64,000 nucleotides of DNA from Apus apus (taxonomy: Eukaryota; Chordata; Aves; Apodiformes; Apodidae): NCBI RefSeq assembly GCF_020740795.1, contig NC_067282.1:169662274-169726273 (forward strand), given 5' to 3'. Each line of letters opens with the position of its first letter. Position 1 is the stretch's first letter. Positions 1 through 11,752 of this stretch are shown in pieces. A program made the translations under genes and the position numbers. Under the pieces are notes generated by a model that searched no databases, was not told where the DNA came from, and worked only from the letters and a program-made list of their open reading frames with translations.

Positions 1-1916
1 GAGTTAGTGCATTTCTCAGTTATGAGATTTATGTTTAGTGTCTGAATCATACTCCTTAGGTGACCTAGAATACTAGAGGGGTGGTATTTCCAGTTTGCTG
101 CTGAAAGTATATTCTAGACAAACCAGTGGCACGTGATTATGTCAGTCTGTGCTTTAAAGCACAATTAGCTAAACAGTTAGCTGCTTTGAAGAAGATATGG
201 ACAACACTGAACAACAGCAAATGCTTGATAACCTTTTCAGTCACAGCCACCATCAATACTCTCTGGATGTTTGCAAACTGGTGTAATCTGGAGCAGAACT
301 GGCCTGCTAATGTGAAGCAAGACTGGCAGAGACCTTACAGTCAATCTCAGCCTAATGAGTGATGTTGCCAAGAAGCAGGTAATGACCATGGAAGGAAAAC
401 CTACAGTGCAGTTCTGTGGGACCTGGGGTATTTTTGGCAGTCCACTACCCCATGCCATGTTACTTAGTAATATGTTGTGTTAAAAGTAATGCAACCCCTC
501 AGGGGATCCAGACTAGGGTTTTAGTCTATTCAATAATTTTTAGAAAGTATTATTTGAGTGATGTAAATTACAAAATACAAACTATGCTAAAGCTGATGGC
601 ATTTCTGGGGCTACCCATTTGTAACACCTTTTTCTTGGTTAACAAGCAGCTGCAGACCTCATCAGATGAACTGTAAGAATTTCACCACTAGCAAAAGTGA
701 TAATTATGTAAGTGAAAAGAAGTGAAGTCTAGGAAATCACTCTCTCTGTTTAAACTTTAAATTCCAAATCCCTGGCCAAATTCAGAGACATCAATGACTA
801 TAATTTAATCTGGAATTCACTGATGAATAGTTTAGAAAAGATGATGTTCCTACACCTTTCCACCTCTAAGGAGTAATTTAAAAAATATCTTGAGAAGAAC
901 TGTCCATTTGTCTTCAGCAAATTAACTCATGAGACTCGAATGTAAACATTTTTTTGAGTATGAAGGATTAAGGCACAGCATTAAATATTTCCATGATCAG
1001 GCCACTTTTCCTCTCTGAATAGGACTGAATAAAGAGAAAGGGCACCTCTTCTAAACTGAGAACAGTTTCTGTTTTGCTCAGGGCAACATGAATTGAAATG
1101 TTTTGAAAAAAGCAGACTGAAAAGTGCATTTTTGACTGGCTGACTAGAAATGGTGATATGGTTGTTTCTGTAAGAACCAGTAAGGTTCTTCAATAGCCCT
1201 AGTTTCAAGGGTTGAAATGCAAATTTGAAAAGGGCTGAATGCAAAAGTATACTGTTGTCTAAAAACTGCAAAATTGCGCTGATTTAAAGTTTATTTTGTC
1301 CTATAGTTTTCCAAAAGATGGTTGCTTCTGACTTTTCCAGCACATTTAAGGAGTGGTGATGATGTTCATTATGTGGAAAAAGTGGGGCACTCATGTATCT
1401 GTGGTAAAGTCTAAACCCAATGCAACTATGAAGATTCACTTTCTGATTTGTCCGTGCATTAGGCCTTGGCACAGAAGAGCTCCCCAGTTGATTAACTCAT
1501 CACCTATCTGGTCCTGCTCCACCAAATATGTAAAGAAAATTCCTATTGACTTCAAAGAATATAAGATGAGGCTTGTAGTTTGTGCACATATCCATTTAAT
1601 TGGATAATAGGGAAAAGGTGAAAGATTTCAATGCTGATGTTAACATGGAAGTGGTGAACTGGACTGCTCTGGTGAAAAGCTTGTTCCAGAAAGTCCAATG
1701 TATTGACACTTATTTAGGAACCAGACATTCCAAAACAAGGATTAGACACTGCTTGTCATGGCAGGGACCTTTTTATTTTTTAAGTCTAAAACAATCCAGG
1801 CTTTGGTGATTAGTTTTTGTCAAATGTGTCTCTAAAAGAGGTTTGACCAACCTTTCTCTCTCAGTAGTTATCCTTTATAATGTGATTTCTGCCAGTCTTG
1901 AATAGCAGAAGAAATT
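1..1916. other. Gene-free AT-rich stretch at left edge
   Basis: I see no exon, repeat family or RNA gene here. The open frames are all under 100 codons, AT-rich and not flanked by convincing splice or promoter signals. By synteny with other amniotes this should lie between IL22 (off the left edge) and IL26. No IL22 exon could be recognised; in particular its conserved C-terminal helix (KAIGELDLL-like) is absent. Confidence 0.6.
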
Positions 1917-1987
1917 TCTGTCTCTCTCTCTCTCTTTTTTTTTTTTTTTAATTTTTTTTTGTTTTTTGTTTGTTTGTTTTGGGGGGG
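1917..1987. repeat. CT/T-rich low-complexity tract
   Basis: A (CT)n run passes into a long T tract, then into GTTT repeats and a run of seven G at 1981-1987. This is a composite microsatellite and low-complexity sequence. Its strand asymmetry resembles other T/G-rich tracts in this window. Confidence 0.85.
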
Positions 1988-3853
1988 CAAGGGGTGTATA
2001 TTTTATCACAAAAGAAAAAGGATAACTGAGATTTTAGGTAGACAAACCAGATTTAGGGATTATCAACTCTGATGCTCATTTTTTTTCTGGTAGATCAAAA
2101 ATGTAGAATAATTGATTGTGGAACACAGCATTGGGCACACATGAAGATTATTTTGAAGGCATTAACTTGTCAACTTAAACACTGATCATTGCTCCTGCAT
2201 GTAACAGAGGTTTCATTAAGTTTAGAAAAGCATCTTGGTTTGATGGGTCTCAGAAAATGCAAGACAGTTACTTGTACATGAAATGTGTAGTTTAACTTGA
2301 CATGTGAGGATGAAGTCTCCAAAACAGGGAGCTGCTCAACCTTGGCATCATGCTCTCATTTTTAATCTATTAACAATCAGTTGTTACATGACTAGGACTT
2401 CTGGGCAATGAGTGGGAACAGACACACACAAACAGTGACCAGGACTCTGATCCTGCAAATAGGTAGAACACCACAAACCTTCCTCGTTTTGGCAATAGGC
2501 TTTTATGAGTCATCTGCCCCGGCTTTGGTGTCAGAAAGCCAGCTAGCAGCAGCTAGGTCCCCTCTATCAGCCTGAGAGGCTGAACAAAGACCTAGTCATC
2601 CAACCTCCAGTGGTCTATGGTTGGGCAAAACAAATCCCAGGCCTGGACTTCAGGGTGTTGTGGTGCTCACAGGTGAAGCTTTTGGCAAGAACCAGAAACA
2701 AGCATCTTTCTCTGTGATGTTTTACTCTGGAAACCTTTTGGCAGCAAGAATTTAAATTCAGATTTTGTTACTAATTTCTTAACTGTTTTCCATTGGTACA
2801 TTTACACTACTGGCAGTTATGAACTTCAGTTCATGTTGGTAAGTCAGTGACATTGGAAATGAATCAATAACAGAGAATGCGTTGTTGGCGAGATGAACAT
2901 AGGAGGTTTCTCTGAAAATAGGAAGAAGGGAGCGACTCATCTTTTCTACACTTCTGAAAAGTAAACCGGAGAACTTCTTAGAGCTGCAGCATGAAGTTTT
3001 GTCTGGAAGGGTTAGATTTATGCTGTTACCTCATGATCAGAAATGAGATACGAGAGAGGCTGCAGACTGATAATTTACCTCCTGTTCTTTGCTGTGTGGT
3101 TACAGGAGCATATTATAAATCAAATGCTTGCTTTTCAAAAGTGACAGATCAGTAAAAATAAACCTCAGTATGTTCAAAGGTATAGGCAAACATTTCTGTC
3201 CTGGGATAATTTCTAGGGCTTGCCTGCAAGTTTTGAAAAACATTGGTTGAATATCAAGGCAACAAAACTTCTGACTTTTATAGACCTGCTAATCTGGATG
3301 AAGTGGAGTCTGCTAGAAAAGTGTTCCTTCCCAAGGAAAGGAATTCTCATGTGGAAAAATTAACTTTCAGATACTAGAATAATAATAGTGGAAAAAAGTA
3401 ATTAAAGTCAAGCCTTATGAGATTTTCCCAGCCCGTAAAGAGTGTTATAGATTTAACATCTTTCTGCTTATGTAACAAATACAAATAATCAGAAGAACAA
3501 TGGCAAAAGGAATGTTTTTCCCTTTTCTTCTTGCAAATGGTTGCTTTGAAGCTTTGATTAAGACTGAAAGCTTTTTTATGGTGGATTTTTTTTGGGGGGG
3601 TGAGGGGTAGAAAATGGCTTTTGTTAAGGAACGAATATTCTGAGTTTCTCCTGAAAACAAAAAACAAATTAAGAGATTGAATGTTCTGATTTGCTCAAGA
3701 AGCTCTGAAAAATATTTGTAAAACATCTCTTCTGTATTTTATGCCTGTTTCTACATCATGGGCTACAGGCTAAGTAGAGACGAAAGCCTAAAAATTGGCT
3801 AAAGAGTAAAACTTCAGACAAACAAGCTTTCCAAAGTTAGATATAATCAGAAT
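1988..3853. other. Gene-free stretch
   Basis: No recognisable gene or repeat family. A T/G-rich patch ending in a run of G lies near 3585-3600. The minus-strand frames around 3374-3726 overlap this low-complexity sequence and look spurious. Confidence 0.55.
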
Positions 3854-3932
3854 GTTTTTTGTTTTGGTTTGGTTGGGGTTTTTGTGTGTTTCATTTTTTG
3901 TTTGGGTTTTTTTTTGGTTTGTGGGTTTTTTT
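3854..3932. repeat. T/G-rich low-complexity tract
   Basis: The tract consists of interleaved T runs and GTTT/GGTT units on the + strand. The 63-aa minus-strand frame covering it (rich in K, N, T and Q) is a translation of this simple sequence, not a gene. Confidence 0.85.
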
Positions 3933-4551
3933 AATTTTCTAGAATAAATTACAAATAAAGTAGGAAATGTGAATGACATTATTATCTCCAGGGTTTCTCT
4001 AACTACAATTGTTTATATAAAGCAATTTAGATTTATTTATATTAACTGCATTAAGCAATGCTACATTTTAGATGGTAACACAAAGTTTCCCCATCATTTT
4101 AATTGGCAAGAATGCTCAGAATTTCCCTGACCTGAAATGAAAATTGCAGTGCATTTTTTGATGTATATGGCATCTGTTCTTTCTCTTTAAGTGCTATTTA
4201 CATTTTATGACATTTAATTTTTCTATAACTTTTAGGAGTCTTTACAATATGATATCGTTTTTGTAAATACTGCCAACACAGATTTCACAGTGCCCTCAGG
4301 TACTTCTCTAGTGGCCTGTGTCACAAGATTTTACATGCTTTGGAAAATGAACCTCTCATAAGTAATTCATTATTCAGCTCCTATATCTTCTCTAGCAAAA
4401 AAAGTGCCAGGTGTGATCATATCTGATAATTAAATAGGTAAATTTTCCACAAAAAAATGACTGTAGTGATGAAAGCAGCACTTCACAAAGAAGGCAGATA
4501 CAGAGTGAGAGAAGTCCGGAGATCTGAAGGCAAAGCTGGGGAGATGGCACC

Positions 4552-5004
4552 ATGGCAGCAATCTTTGATTGTAGGTCACAGACTTCTCAGGGCTTGAGGA
4601 CTTCTTCTAAGGGAAACTTAACTGAGGGAAGCATCTTCATTACCAATAGGCTTAAGGTCACCTGTGTGAGAATGGCAACTCCAATGGAAAAATACTCTGG
4701 AACAGCCTCTTGTTGTCTACTGTGCTGTTGTTTCCCTTGTTTTTATTCTCTCGTCCTACTGTTGATGAATCTAGGTTGCAGTCATTCTGCTGCAGACAGT
4801 CCAACTGCAGCCAGGATTTTGGCACAAATCTCACTTGGGAGAGAGAGGAGTATCCTGAGAGATGGCTTAGCAAGAATTTACTGTGGAGGAGTTTTTGTTG
4901 GGATTCAAAAGGCTAAATCTGATTCAGCTTTCAGCAAAAAAAGAAGGCCTTTAACTCCAAACCAAATAGATTACTTCAGTTCTTTACTGAAACTATGGAA
5001 ATAA
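4552..5004 (+). CDS. Unrecognised 150-codon ORF, coding status doubtful
   Basis: I do not recognise this protein. The ATG at 4552 sits in a strong initiation context (CACCATGG) and the frame runs 150 codons to TAA at 5002-5004. A second in-frame ATG at 4672 (residue 41) precedes a Cys/Leu-rich hydrophobic segment at about residues 54-74 that could act as a signal or membrane segment. The last third is basic. An AATAAA lies about 100 nt past the stop, at 5102-5107. Against it: no TATA-like promoter, no family motif, and overlapping frames of 68-71 codons on both strands. It may be part of a lineage-specific transcript or chance. It lies about 6.6 kb upstream of IL26, near where IL22 might be expected, but I could not align it convincingly to IL-22. 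Confidence 0.15.
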   Translation: MAAIFDCRSQTSQGLRTSSKGNLTEGSIFITNRLKVTCVRMATPMEKYSGTASCCLLCCCFPCFYSLVLLLMNLGCSHSAADSPTAARILAQISLGRERSILRDGLARIYCGGVFVGIQKAKSDSAFSKKRRPLTPNQIDYFSSLLKLWK

Positions 5005-5101
5005 CTGCAAGTAAACATTTATTACCTGTTGGTTTTTTTTTTTTCTGATGGTGGTTTGCTTTTTTTTTTAATTATTTTTTTAATGAAAGACTATTCTTGC
5101 C

Positions 5102-5107
5102 AATAAA
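5102..5107 (+). terminator. Possible polyadenylation signal AATAAA
   Basis: This canonical hexamer lies 98 nt after the stop of the unrecognised ORF, following a T-rich region. It matters only if that ORF is transcribed; AATAAA occurs often by chance in AT-rich DNA. Confidence 0.2.
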
Positions 5108-6654
5108 AATTAACCATGATTTTTTTGTAATGTGTATGTTTTGCTGCCTGCCATTAACATGGCCACACTAGCTGAAAGATTCAATGGCAGTATTGCTCAA
5201 CAGTGTCTGGTTAGGCTACTTATACCTCTGTATGTCCTAACTGACAATTGTAGTTTCTGAAAATTGTCCGGAAAATCTATTTAATTACTATTTTAAATTA
5301 AATTTCAAAATCTGTTTCTCACAGGATTTTACATTAATGACACAGCTGCCTCTGAGCAGTCTGCTCAATTTATGTCTAAAATAATGTCCTTTTCCAACAC
5401 TAAGAAATGTTTCTGAGATGGAGGTTGTACTTCCTGCAGCTTCACAATCTTCTAGCCCAGCTCCCAGTTGACATTACTCATAGACCTGCACAAGCATCCT
5501 ATGCTGGCATTGCCAAGGTGCTCCTCAGGGATGTCCTGGGTTAAGAGAACAGAGGGGAAAAAACCAGCCTAGCAACTGTGGGTATCTTCCTCCCCCAAAA
5601 CCAGGCCCAGGTTTCCATCCGGTTTGCTTTTTTCCTTTCATAATTTTAGTACAACCTTTTTATAAAGTCATGATGAAATTACAACAGAAAGCAGGTCACA
5701 GACTCTTGAACATTCCTCTGTGTCACTAGAGTTTGGAATAGCTGCCTGCCTATGTGGGCAAGCTGACCTGTCTGTTCTTGCTGAGCACATCTGTAGGCTC
5801 TGCAGAAAAACTGCTGTATAGGGACTTCCCAACATGAGTTTGGTGGTAGCAGATGAATGTTTTCTAAAAAGTTTGGGGACAAAATCACTGTCACTAAATG
5901 AGATTACGTGACAAGTCAATGGGACCAATGTGAATATGCTCAAACACTTTTTCATGCCTCTTTCCTTAATAATCTCTTTTCTCAAATAGCAGTCTACCCA
6001 TCAGACTACAAGAATGCGACTAGTAAAACCTATATACATAAAGACTTATGTCAAACTCAGGCCCTTGTCTAGCCATGAAGTGATTAGTGATTTTAATTAC
6101 ACAGCTGGAGAAATCTGAAGATATTCAGAGAGTGCTGAGCATTCTTTCAAAGTAGCTGATTGTAAAAATTACTACTGCTTCGAAAGCTTAAACTCTGTGC
6201 ATAGAGGGAAAATTTTGTTTTTAGTACACTGTTGATTTCAAACTGGACGATGATTATACTCTGTAATCTGTCCCGGAAAAGTCTGGGTGTGATAAGAACT
6301 TCCTATCAGTTGGCTGAAATAAAACTTGCTTTGTAGAAAACTGTTGGCCATTCTTCAATAAACCCAAGAACAGAACCAACCCAATAGCACAGGGAGATCC
6401 ATCACTTGAACAAGTTGGTGCTGTTTCTTGAAGATAAGAGCAGACTACCAGTATGTTTTATAGCAATTCACATTTGAGGCTTATTCAAAAGACATTACTC
6501 ATAAAGTGCAAAATTATGCAAATGCCCAGAGGAAATGTAACTGGGTTTGGTTTTGTTGGGTTTGAGTCTGACTTGTGCTCTACGTAATGATTTAAATTTT
6601 TTTACGAAGTTTGTCTAAGACAGAGTGAAAAATTTATGGATGTAGTGGGTACAT
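5108..6654. other. Gene-free stretch
   Basis: AT-rich sequence. The two overlapping minus-strand frames at 5668-5985 carry no recognisable domain. Nothing else was identified. Confidence 0.5.
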
Positions 6655-7082
6655 GGCCCTGGTCTTGAAGGCCTACAGAGGTAATTAAGGGACTGAAGCA
6701 TCTTTCTTCTGAGGAGAGGCAGCCAGATTTTTGACTGTTCAGCCTGGAGAAGGGGCAGGAGATATTATCAATTTATATAAACACCTGAAGGGGGCGGTCA
6801 AAGAAGAGAGCTGGATTCCCCTCGGTGGTGTCCAGTAACAGGACAAGAGGCAATATGCACAAATTCAATTGTATGAAATTCCATCTGAACACAGTAAGAT
6901 TTTTTATTGTAAGGGTGACCAAACATTGGCACAGGTTGCCAGAGAGGTTGTGGAGTCCCATCTTTGTAGATATTGAAAATCTGACTGGACACAAACCTGG
7001 GCAACGGGCTCTGAGTGGTCCTGCTTGAGCAGAGGGTTTGGACTACATGACACCCAGAGGTCCCTTCCAACCTTAACCTTTG
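6655..7082 (+). mobile_element. CR1 LINE 3' fragment
   Basis: The sequence follows the CR1 3' region in sense orientation: a GAGGAGAGGCAGCCAG-type segment, 'CAGCCTGGAGAAG', then 'TTGGCACAGGTTGCCAGAGAG', and 'GAGGTCCCTTCCAACCTTAACC' near the 3' end. It is 5'-truncated, as CR1 insertions nearly always are. Divergence from the consensus is moderate. The small frames inside it are not genes. Confidence 0.92.
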
Positions 7083-9135
7083 TTGCTTCTCAACAAAGGC
7101 AGCTGAGGAGCACCTGGGCAGGCACCATGTAACTTCAGCGTGTAATGGGAAAAAGTGTAGCTATTTCATGGTTAGGCACCAGACTGAGATCCAGTCCTAG
7201 GCATCCAATATTTTTAGCCTTCTTAACACTGTCCCAGTTTCAGTTATGTGGAATTTTTTCCTAACCAGAGCAGTCTATGTACAATATTTAAGCAGGAGGT
7301 GCTAGTATCACCTATTCATGCTGTTCTGTTTTCCCCTTGCCTTTTATGACTATTGAAGCTGATGGCAGTGAATCTTTGGGTGCCTATGTGCTCTGTTTGC
7401 ATGGGTAATTTACATATCTGTATGTGAAAAGCTGGCTAATAGTTGTTCAGTATTTGTACAAAATGTGTAACAGCTGCAATGGTTCCTACTATAATAATAG
7501 AAGGTTCCAAGAAATGGCATTTAAACACTGGTGGTTACTTTGTGCCTACCCATGTGTCTGTGCTCATTATAATCAGAGTCAGAAAACTGCAGAATCAGTT
7601 TTGGATGCTAGGAGCTGCTCTGTTCCAAACTTCCTTCTCTAACAGAGGCACGAGGGTATCTATTTTTAATGTCCTACAGTATGATTATCACACTCACTTT
7701 TTGGAAAATCTCAGTAGTCTTCATCTTTACTAATCAAATCACATTTCTGAGCACAAATACTGCAGTTCTTCATGTAGACTTATTTTTATTATTTTTTTTC
7801 AGAAGCTCAAAGTGAATTAAACAGGATAAGGGAAAAAAAGAAATAGTAGAGAATGGTCTTAAGAGACAGCGTAACATTAACAGCAGCCAAGCGAATATGA
7901 GTAATGTTTATAGGAAGCATAGGACTAACTTAGTTCTAGTTATACTAACAGGAAATCATATGAACAGAAAATGTGAAAGGTGAGAAGATTCTGAATTAAG
8001 AAACTAGATGAGACACTTTTTATGGATGGAGTTCAGAAAGCCAGTTAAGCCGCAAACCAACCAGTAGATATGATTGTTACCTTAAATAGACTAACAGAGC
8101 TTTGCAGCAGTGGTAGATGTATCTGTTAATTCTATATTGATCTAGATAATTTAATTTTAATTATGTCTCCTGAACTCTTCTGGATCAAGACAATTCCATG
8201 GCTAACAATAAGACTGTGAAGAAAGGATCTTCTCCGGGCTGGCAGTCTCATAAGCTCATATGGAGCACAGGTCACACAGCGCCTTCTTTGAAACAGTCCT
8301 TAGACAGGGTAAATCAGGCAAGATTTTCTTCTCTGATAAGTTGGCTACTCTGCTAAGTTTTGGTTGTTTGCTGTTTGTTGTTTGTGGGTTGTCTGTTGGT
8401 TTATTCCCCCTTTTTTCTTAGTTATTTTTCTTTCTCTTTCATTCTCATGATCATAAATTTTACACATTTTGTGTTAATGTTACACAGGAACTTTGCAGGT
8501 GTTTATCAGTATTGTATTGTTCCTTAAGTATTCACTGATAGGGTACATCTAAAATGTTCCATATGGAGAGAGCCCATTTCCTTTGGGGCAACCTCCTTGA
8601 AATCCTAGACTAGGCCTGGAAGCCAACGTGCTCGGTGGTGTGTTTTATTGTCCTCAGAGCGTCTCTGGACATATCAGTTCAACTGCCCATATAAAGCTGT
8701 GCAGATCTTTTCTGTCTTCATTGCTAAGAGGGCTGGAAACCTTGATTTAATTTCTTCCTCTGCTTCATGTAAGTTTAAAATACTGAATAATAAAGGTTCT
8801 TTGGTATTGTATTTTATTTATACTGTAATCATGTCTGAGTGCCCAAGTGGCACTAAAATCCAATTTATAAAGTACTACATGAGACTCCAGAAGAAAATGC
8901 ATTTTCATTCTGAACAATTAACAGATGAGAAAGTTAAAGAATATTGGCTACTTTCTGACTAGCAATTAAGTCAGCATATCAGAAAAGGTGGAAGTGTAAC
9001 CAATTTTACAGGATCAGGTATTAAATGGTTCCCACCTTGCTTCTATGACAGGAATGACAGGAAAGCTCTATTTCCTAATTATTTATAATTATGGTCGCCA
9101 TGCATCTGCATCCATCTGCATTCTTTTGCACCAAT
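7083..9135. other. Gene-free stretch
   Basis: No gene or repeat family recognised. The longest frame (8648-8962, 104 codons) lacks any recognisable domain, and its surroundings show no promoter or splice context. Confidence 0.5.
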
Positions 9136-9166
9136 CAGTTGAAAAGTTAGCCAGTTGAAAAGTTAG
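9136..9166. repeat. Two-copy 16-bp tandem repeat
   Basis: The 15-base unit CAGTTGAAAAGTTAG occurs twice with a 16-bp period. It follows a short 'CATCTGCAT' repetition near 9104-9120. This is a small local duplication. Confidence 0.8.
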
Positions 9167-10624
9167 TCAATTCAGTAAGGTGTCTGCTGGTTCATGTGTG
9201 GAGTTCTCCAGAGCCCAACGCAACAGTGTCAGTGCTACAGCCCTCTAAGCACGCTGACAGGAGCTGACAGGACAGACAAAATGAAACTTGTGGGCTCAAT
9301 GGTTTTCCAGCAACATCAGAAATTTCAGAGATGTTGAAAAGTATTGATTTTCTTGTGAAAAGCCATTGCAGAATGACTTTGTGACCCATTTATTCCAGGG
9401 AGTACCACACCTTGGGGGAACCCAAGGCATCCACACTCTATTCTTGTTATCACCCAAGATCTTACTCTAGGAACAAACTAGGAGTAAGTGACTAATCTGC
9501 TGTCCACATACTTTGTACTCTGAGGTTTGGTGCACCTCATTTGGCAAGCCTGACAGCATTTAGAGTGTTGAAGTACAGATCACAGTTCAAATGAGCACTA
9601 AAATGCACACAGGGCCTCAGGTCTCCATCATCTTCACTTTCCAGAAGTCTCAGGTCTCCTCCATTTGTTGGTCCTCTCTGTTCCTGGACGCCATCAGCAA
9701 TTCAGTGCTGGTGAAGCTACTGGGATGTGTGGATGGTCCTGAAGTAAAATGCATTTTCCAGAGCAATATAGGTGGGATATTTAAAGCTGGATGTGAGTCC
9801 TGCTTGGCCTGGAGGCTGCATGAATGTTTGTGTAAATGGCCAGTGGGATCAAGGCTGGGTGAGTTTATTATCCAGCTCACATCACCCTTCTTCCTCCCAA
9901 AGCCTGCTCACGTCCCTGGCACAGGTGTGCTGGTCACGGCATAGAGGAGCAGACGGCTCTGCTGCTTGCTCTGGCAACTCGAGGTCCCTTTAAGTGGTAT
10001 CAGTTGTAGTCTAAATCATTTTCTCTGATCTGTTGAAGCTCTTTTGTGTTGCTCTTGAAACATTAAAGGACTTCACTCCCTACTAGGTGAACATTTCAAG
10101 AGCTTGCTTTTACTTCCAACAAAAATGGTATCACTGTAGGCTGAAGTATTGCTATGCTGGACCAAATCCTGGTTTGTCCCTCTTCTTGCATACACCTCAG
10201 CCAGTCCCAGGGATCCTGACATTTAACTTCCTTCCTTCCTTGGCTTAAGAGCTTCACATTGTTGGTGTCACCACTGCATTTCCAAGTCTATACTTGTGAT
10301 ATTCCTTGCATGTCTGGAGTGGTACCTGAGAAAAACCTCATTATTTTGCTGTCTCAGAAGCAGGCCAGAGATACAGACTGCCCGATGTCTGTTGGAGCAA
10401 CTGTGACCATCTGACTCTAGGGTTTTACTTATCTCACATCTGTGATGGGTTTGTTGGGACCTTGCACATTATTTCCCAGTGCCTGTGTCTCTCAGCAGGC
10501 TCATGACACAGCTTGATAGCCAGGCACACCCTGGTCCTTGAACAGAGCCCTCCCTGGAGCCTTCCCTTTCACAGTAAACAGCCTGCTGCTTCTATTGGGA
10601 CAATTCTGCCCTGGCAAATACTAA
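9167..10624. other. Gene-free stretch upstream of IL26
   Basis: Somewhat GC-richer than the flanks, around 9600-9990 and 10140-10620. Overlapping frames of 73-117 codons on both strands at 9591-9993 show no recognisable domain. I see no repeat family I can name. Confidence 0.45.
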
Positions 10625-10925
10625 TTCATAGAATTTGTACTAGAATTCAAAGGATACTTTGGGTTACAAGAGACCTTTAAAGGTCATTTAGTACAACCTT
10701 TCCCTCAGTGAACAAGAACATCTTCAATTAGATCAGGTTGCTCAGAGCCCAAATCAACCTGACCTTGAATGTTTCCAGGGATGGGGCATCTATCACCTCC
10801 CTGGGCAACTAGTTCCAGTGTTTCACCATCTTCAATGTAAAAAAGTTCTTTGTTATATCTAGTAAAAATCTACTCTCTTAGTTTGAAACCACTACTCCTT
10901 GACCTATTGCAATGGGCCCTGCTAA
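10625..10925 (-). mobile_element. CR1 LINE fragment, antisense
   Basis: Complementary-strand CR1: a 'CATAGAATT'-type start, then segments resembling 'GGTCATTTAGTACAACC', 'CAGGTTGCTCAGAGCCC', 'CCTGACCTTGAATG' and 'CCTGGGCAACTAGTTCCAGTGT'. The retained 3' end is on the left, so the element points leftward. It ends about 425 bp before the IL26 TATA box. Confidence 0.9.
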
Positions 10926-11350
10926 ACAGAGAAACAGATATTAGACATTAAAATAGGCAGCAAATCCCTTTGCTACCAGCTGCTATACCCCGAAAGAAAA
11001 CACTTCCCAAAGTTTGGATAGAGAAGTTTTAAGGCAGCAAAATCCTTATAGGTAAGTGCTTTTCTAATCCTTTTTAGGGTAAATTAGAATTTTCTTTTTT
11101 TTTCTCTCCAAGCCATTACCTTTCAAAAAAGTGCTGTCATAAGGTTTTGTAGAATTTATTTATTTATTTTTTTTTAAAAGTCACACATTTGATACACTTG
11201 GTTACGAAATCAAACTAACCAGCACAACTACTTTTTTTCTCACTTGACCACCACTTAAATGAAAGAATACTTCTCACATGAGAGGGAAGTTCTTCTTTCT
11301 TGGAAACCTTGACCCAGCTGCCAGTAAATATGGAGATATCATTGAGAAAA

Positions 11351-11356
11351 ACGTCA
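11351..11356. promoter_or_regulatory. CRE-like half site upstream of IL26
   Basis: ACGTCA, the complement of the TGACGT core bound by CREB/ATF proteins, lies about 45 bp upstream of the IL26 TATA box. The position is plausible for a proximal element. The assignment rests on motif and spacing only. Confidence 0.35.
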
Positions 11357-11397
11357 CAGATGATTGCGGTCAAATTTGTTGAAAGTGGAGCAAGATG

Positions 11398-11405
11398 TAT
11401 AAAAA
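11398..11405 (+). promoter_or_regulatory. IL26: IL26 TATA box
   Basis: TATAAAAA lies about 180 bp upstream of the IL26 start codon. Transcription would begin near 11425-11435, giving a 5' UTR of roughly 150 nt. The 63-codon frame at 11300-11491 spans this promoter and is treated as spurious. Confidence 0.65.
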
Positions 11406-11581
11406 AGCACAGCAACGACGCTGATCAGCCAGCATACGAGCAGTGGGTTATCTATGTGAGCATCTCGGTGCAGAAGCTGCTTGAGGGTTAACAAAATTAG
11501 GTTAACCTCTATCATCTAACCAGTCTTGCTGTATCACATAGTCTGCTGTGGCCATAGAGGCATGAAGATTTGGGAGTGAAG

Positions 11582-11752
11582 ATGAAAGTATATTCTATTT
11601 TCAGTTCTGGGCGTTTTTTAGTTCTGCTTTGTCTTTTCACTGTGGAAGGAAAAAAGTCACCTTCAGGAAAGCATACCTGCCGAAAAGGACTCCTCTCCCA
11701 AGTGACAGAGAACCTGTATATCAAGGCAACTAGTTTAAAATCATCTGTTCCT
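11582..11752 (+). CDS. IL26: IL26 exon 1 (coding part)
   Basis: 57 codons beginning MKVYSIFSSGRF. It holds the hydrophobic signal peptide (about residues 8-20), the predicted cleavage region near VEG/KKSP, the first conserved cysteine (Cys33) and helix A (LLSQVTENLYIKA). It ends with a clean CCT|GTAAGT donor. Confidence 0.95.

Noticed and set aside
4710-4916. Weak resemblance of a + frame (CRQSNCSQDFGTNLT) to the first helix region of IL-22
   Set aside because: Only scattered residues match, no splice donor or later IL22 exons could be found downstream, and another frame is open over the same bases.
6773-7070. Minus- and plus-strand ORFs around 6.8-7.0 kb
   Set aside because: They lie within a CR1 fragment and are translations of the repeat.
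11300-11491. 63-codon + ORF just upstream of IL26
   Set aside because: It spans the IL26 TATA box and predicted transcription start and has no similarity to cytokine exons.
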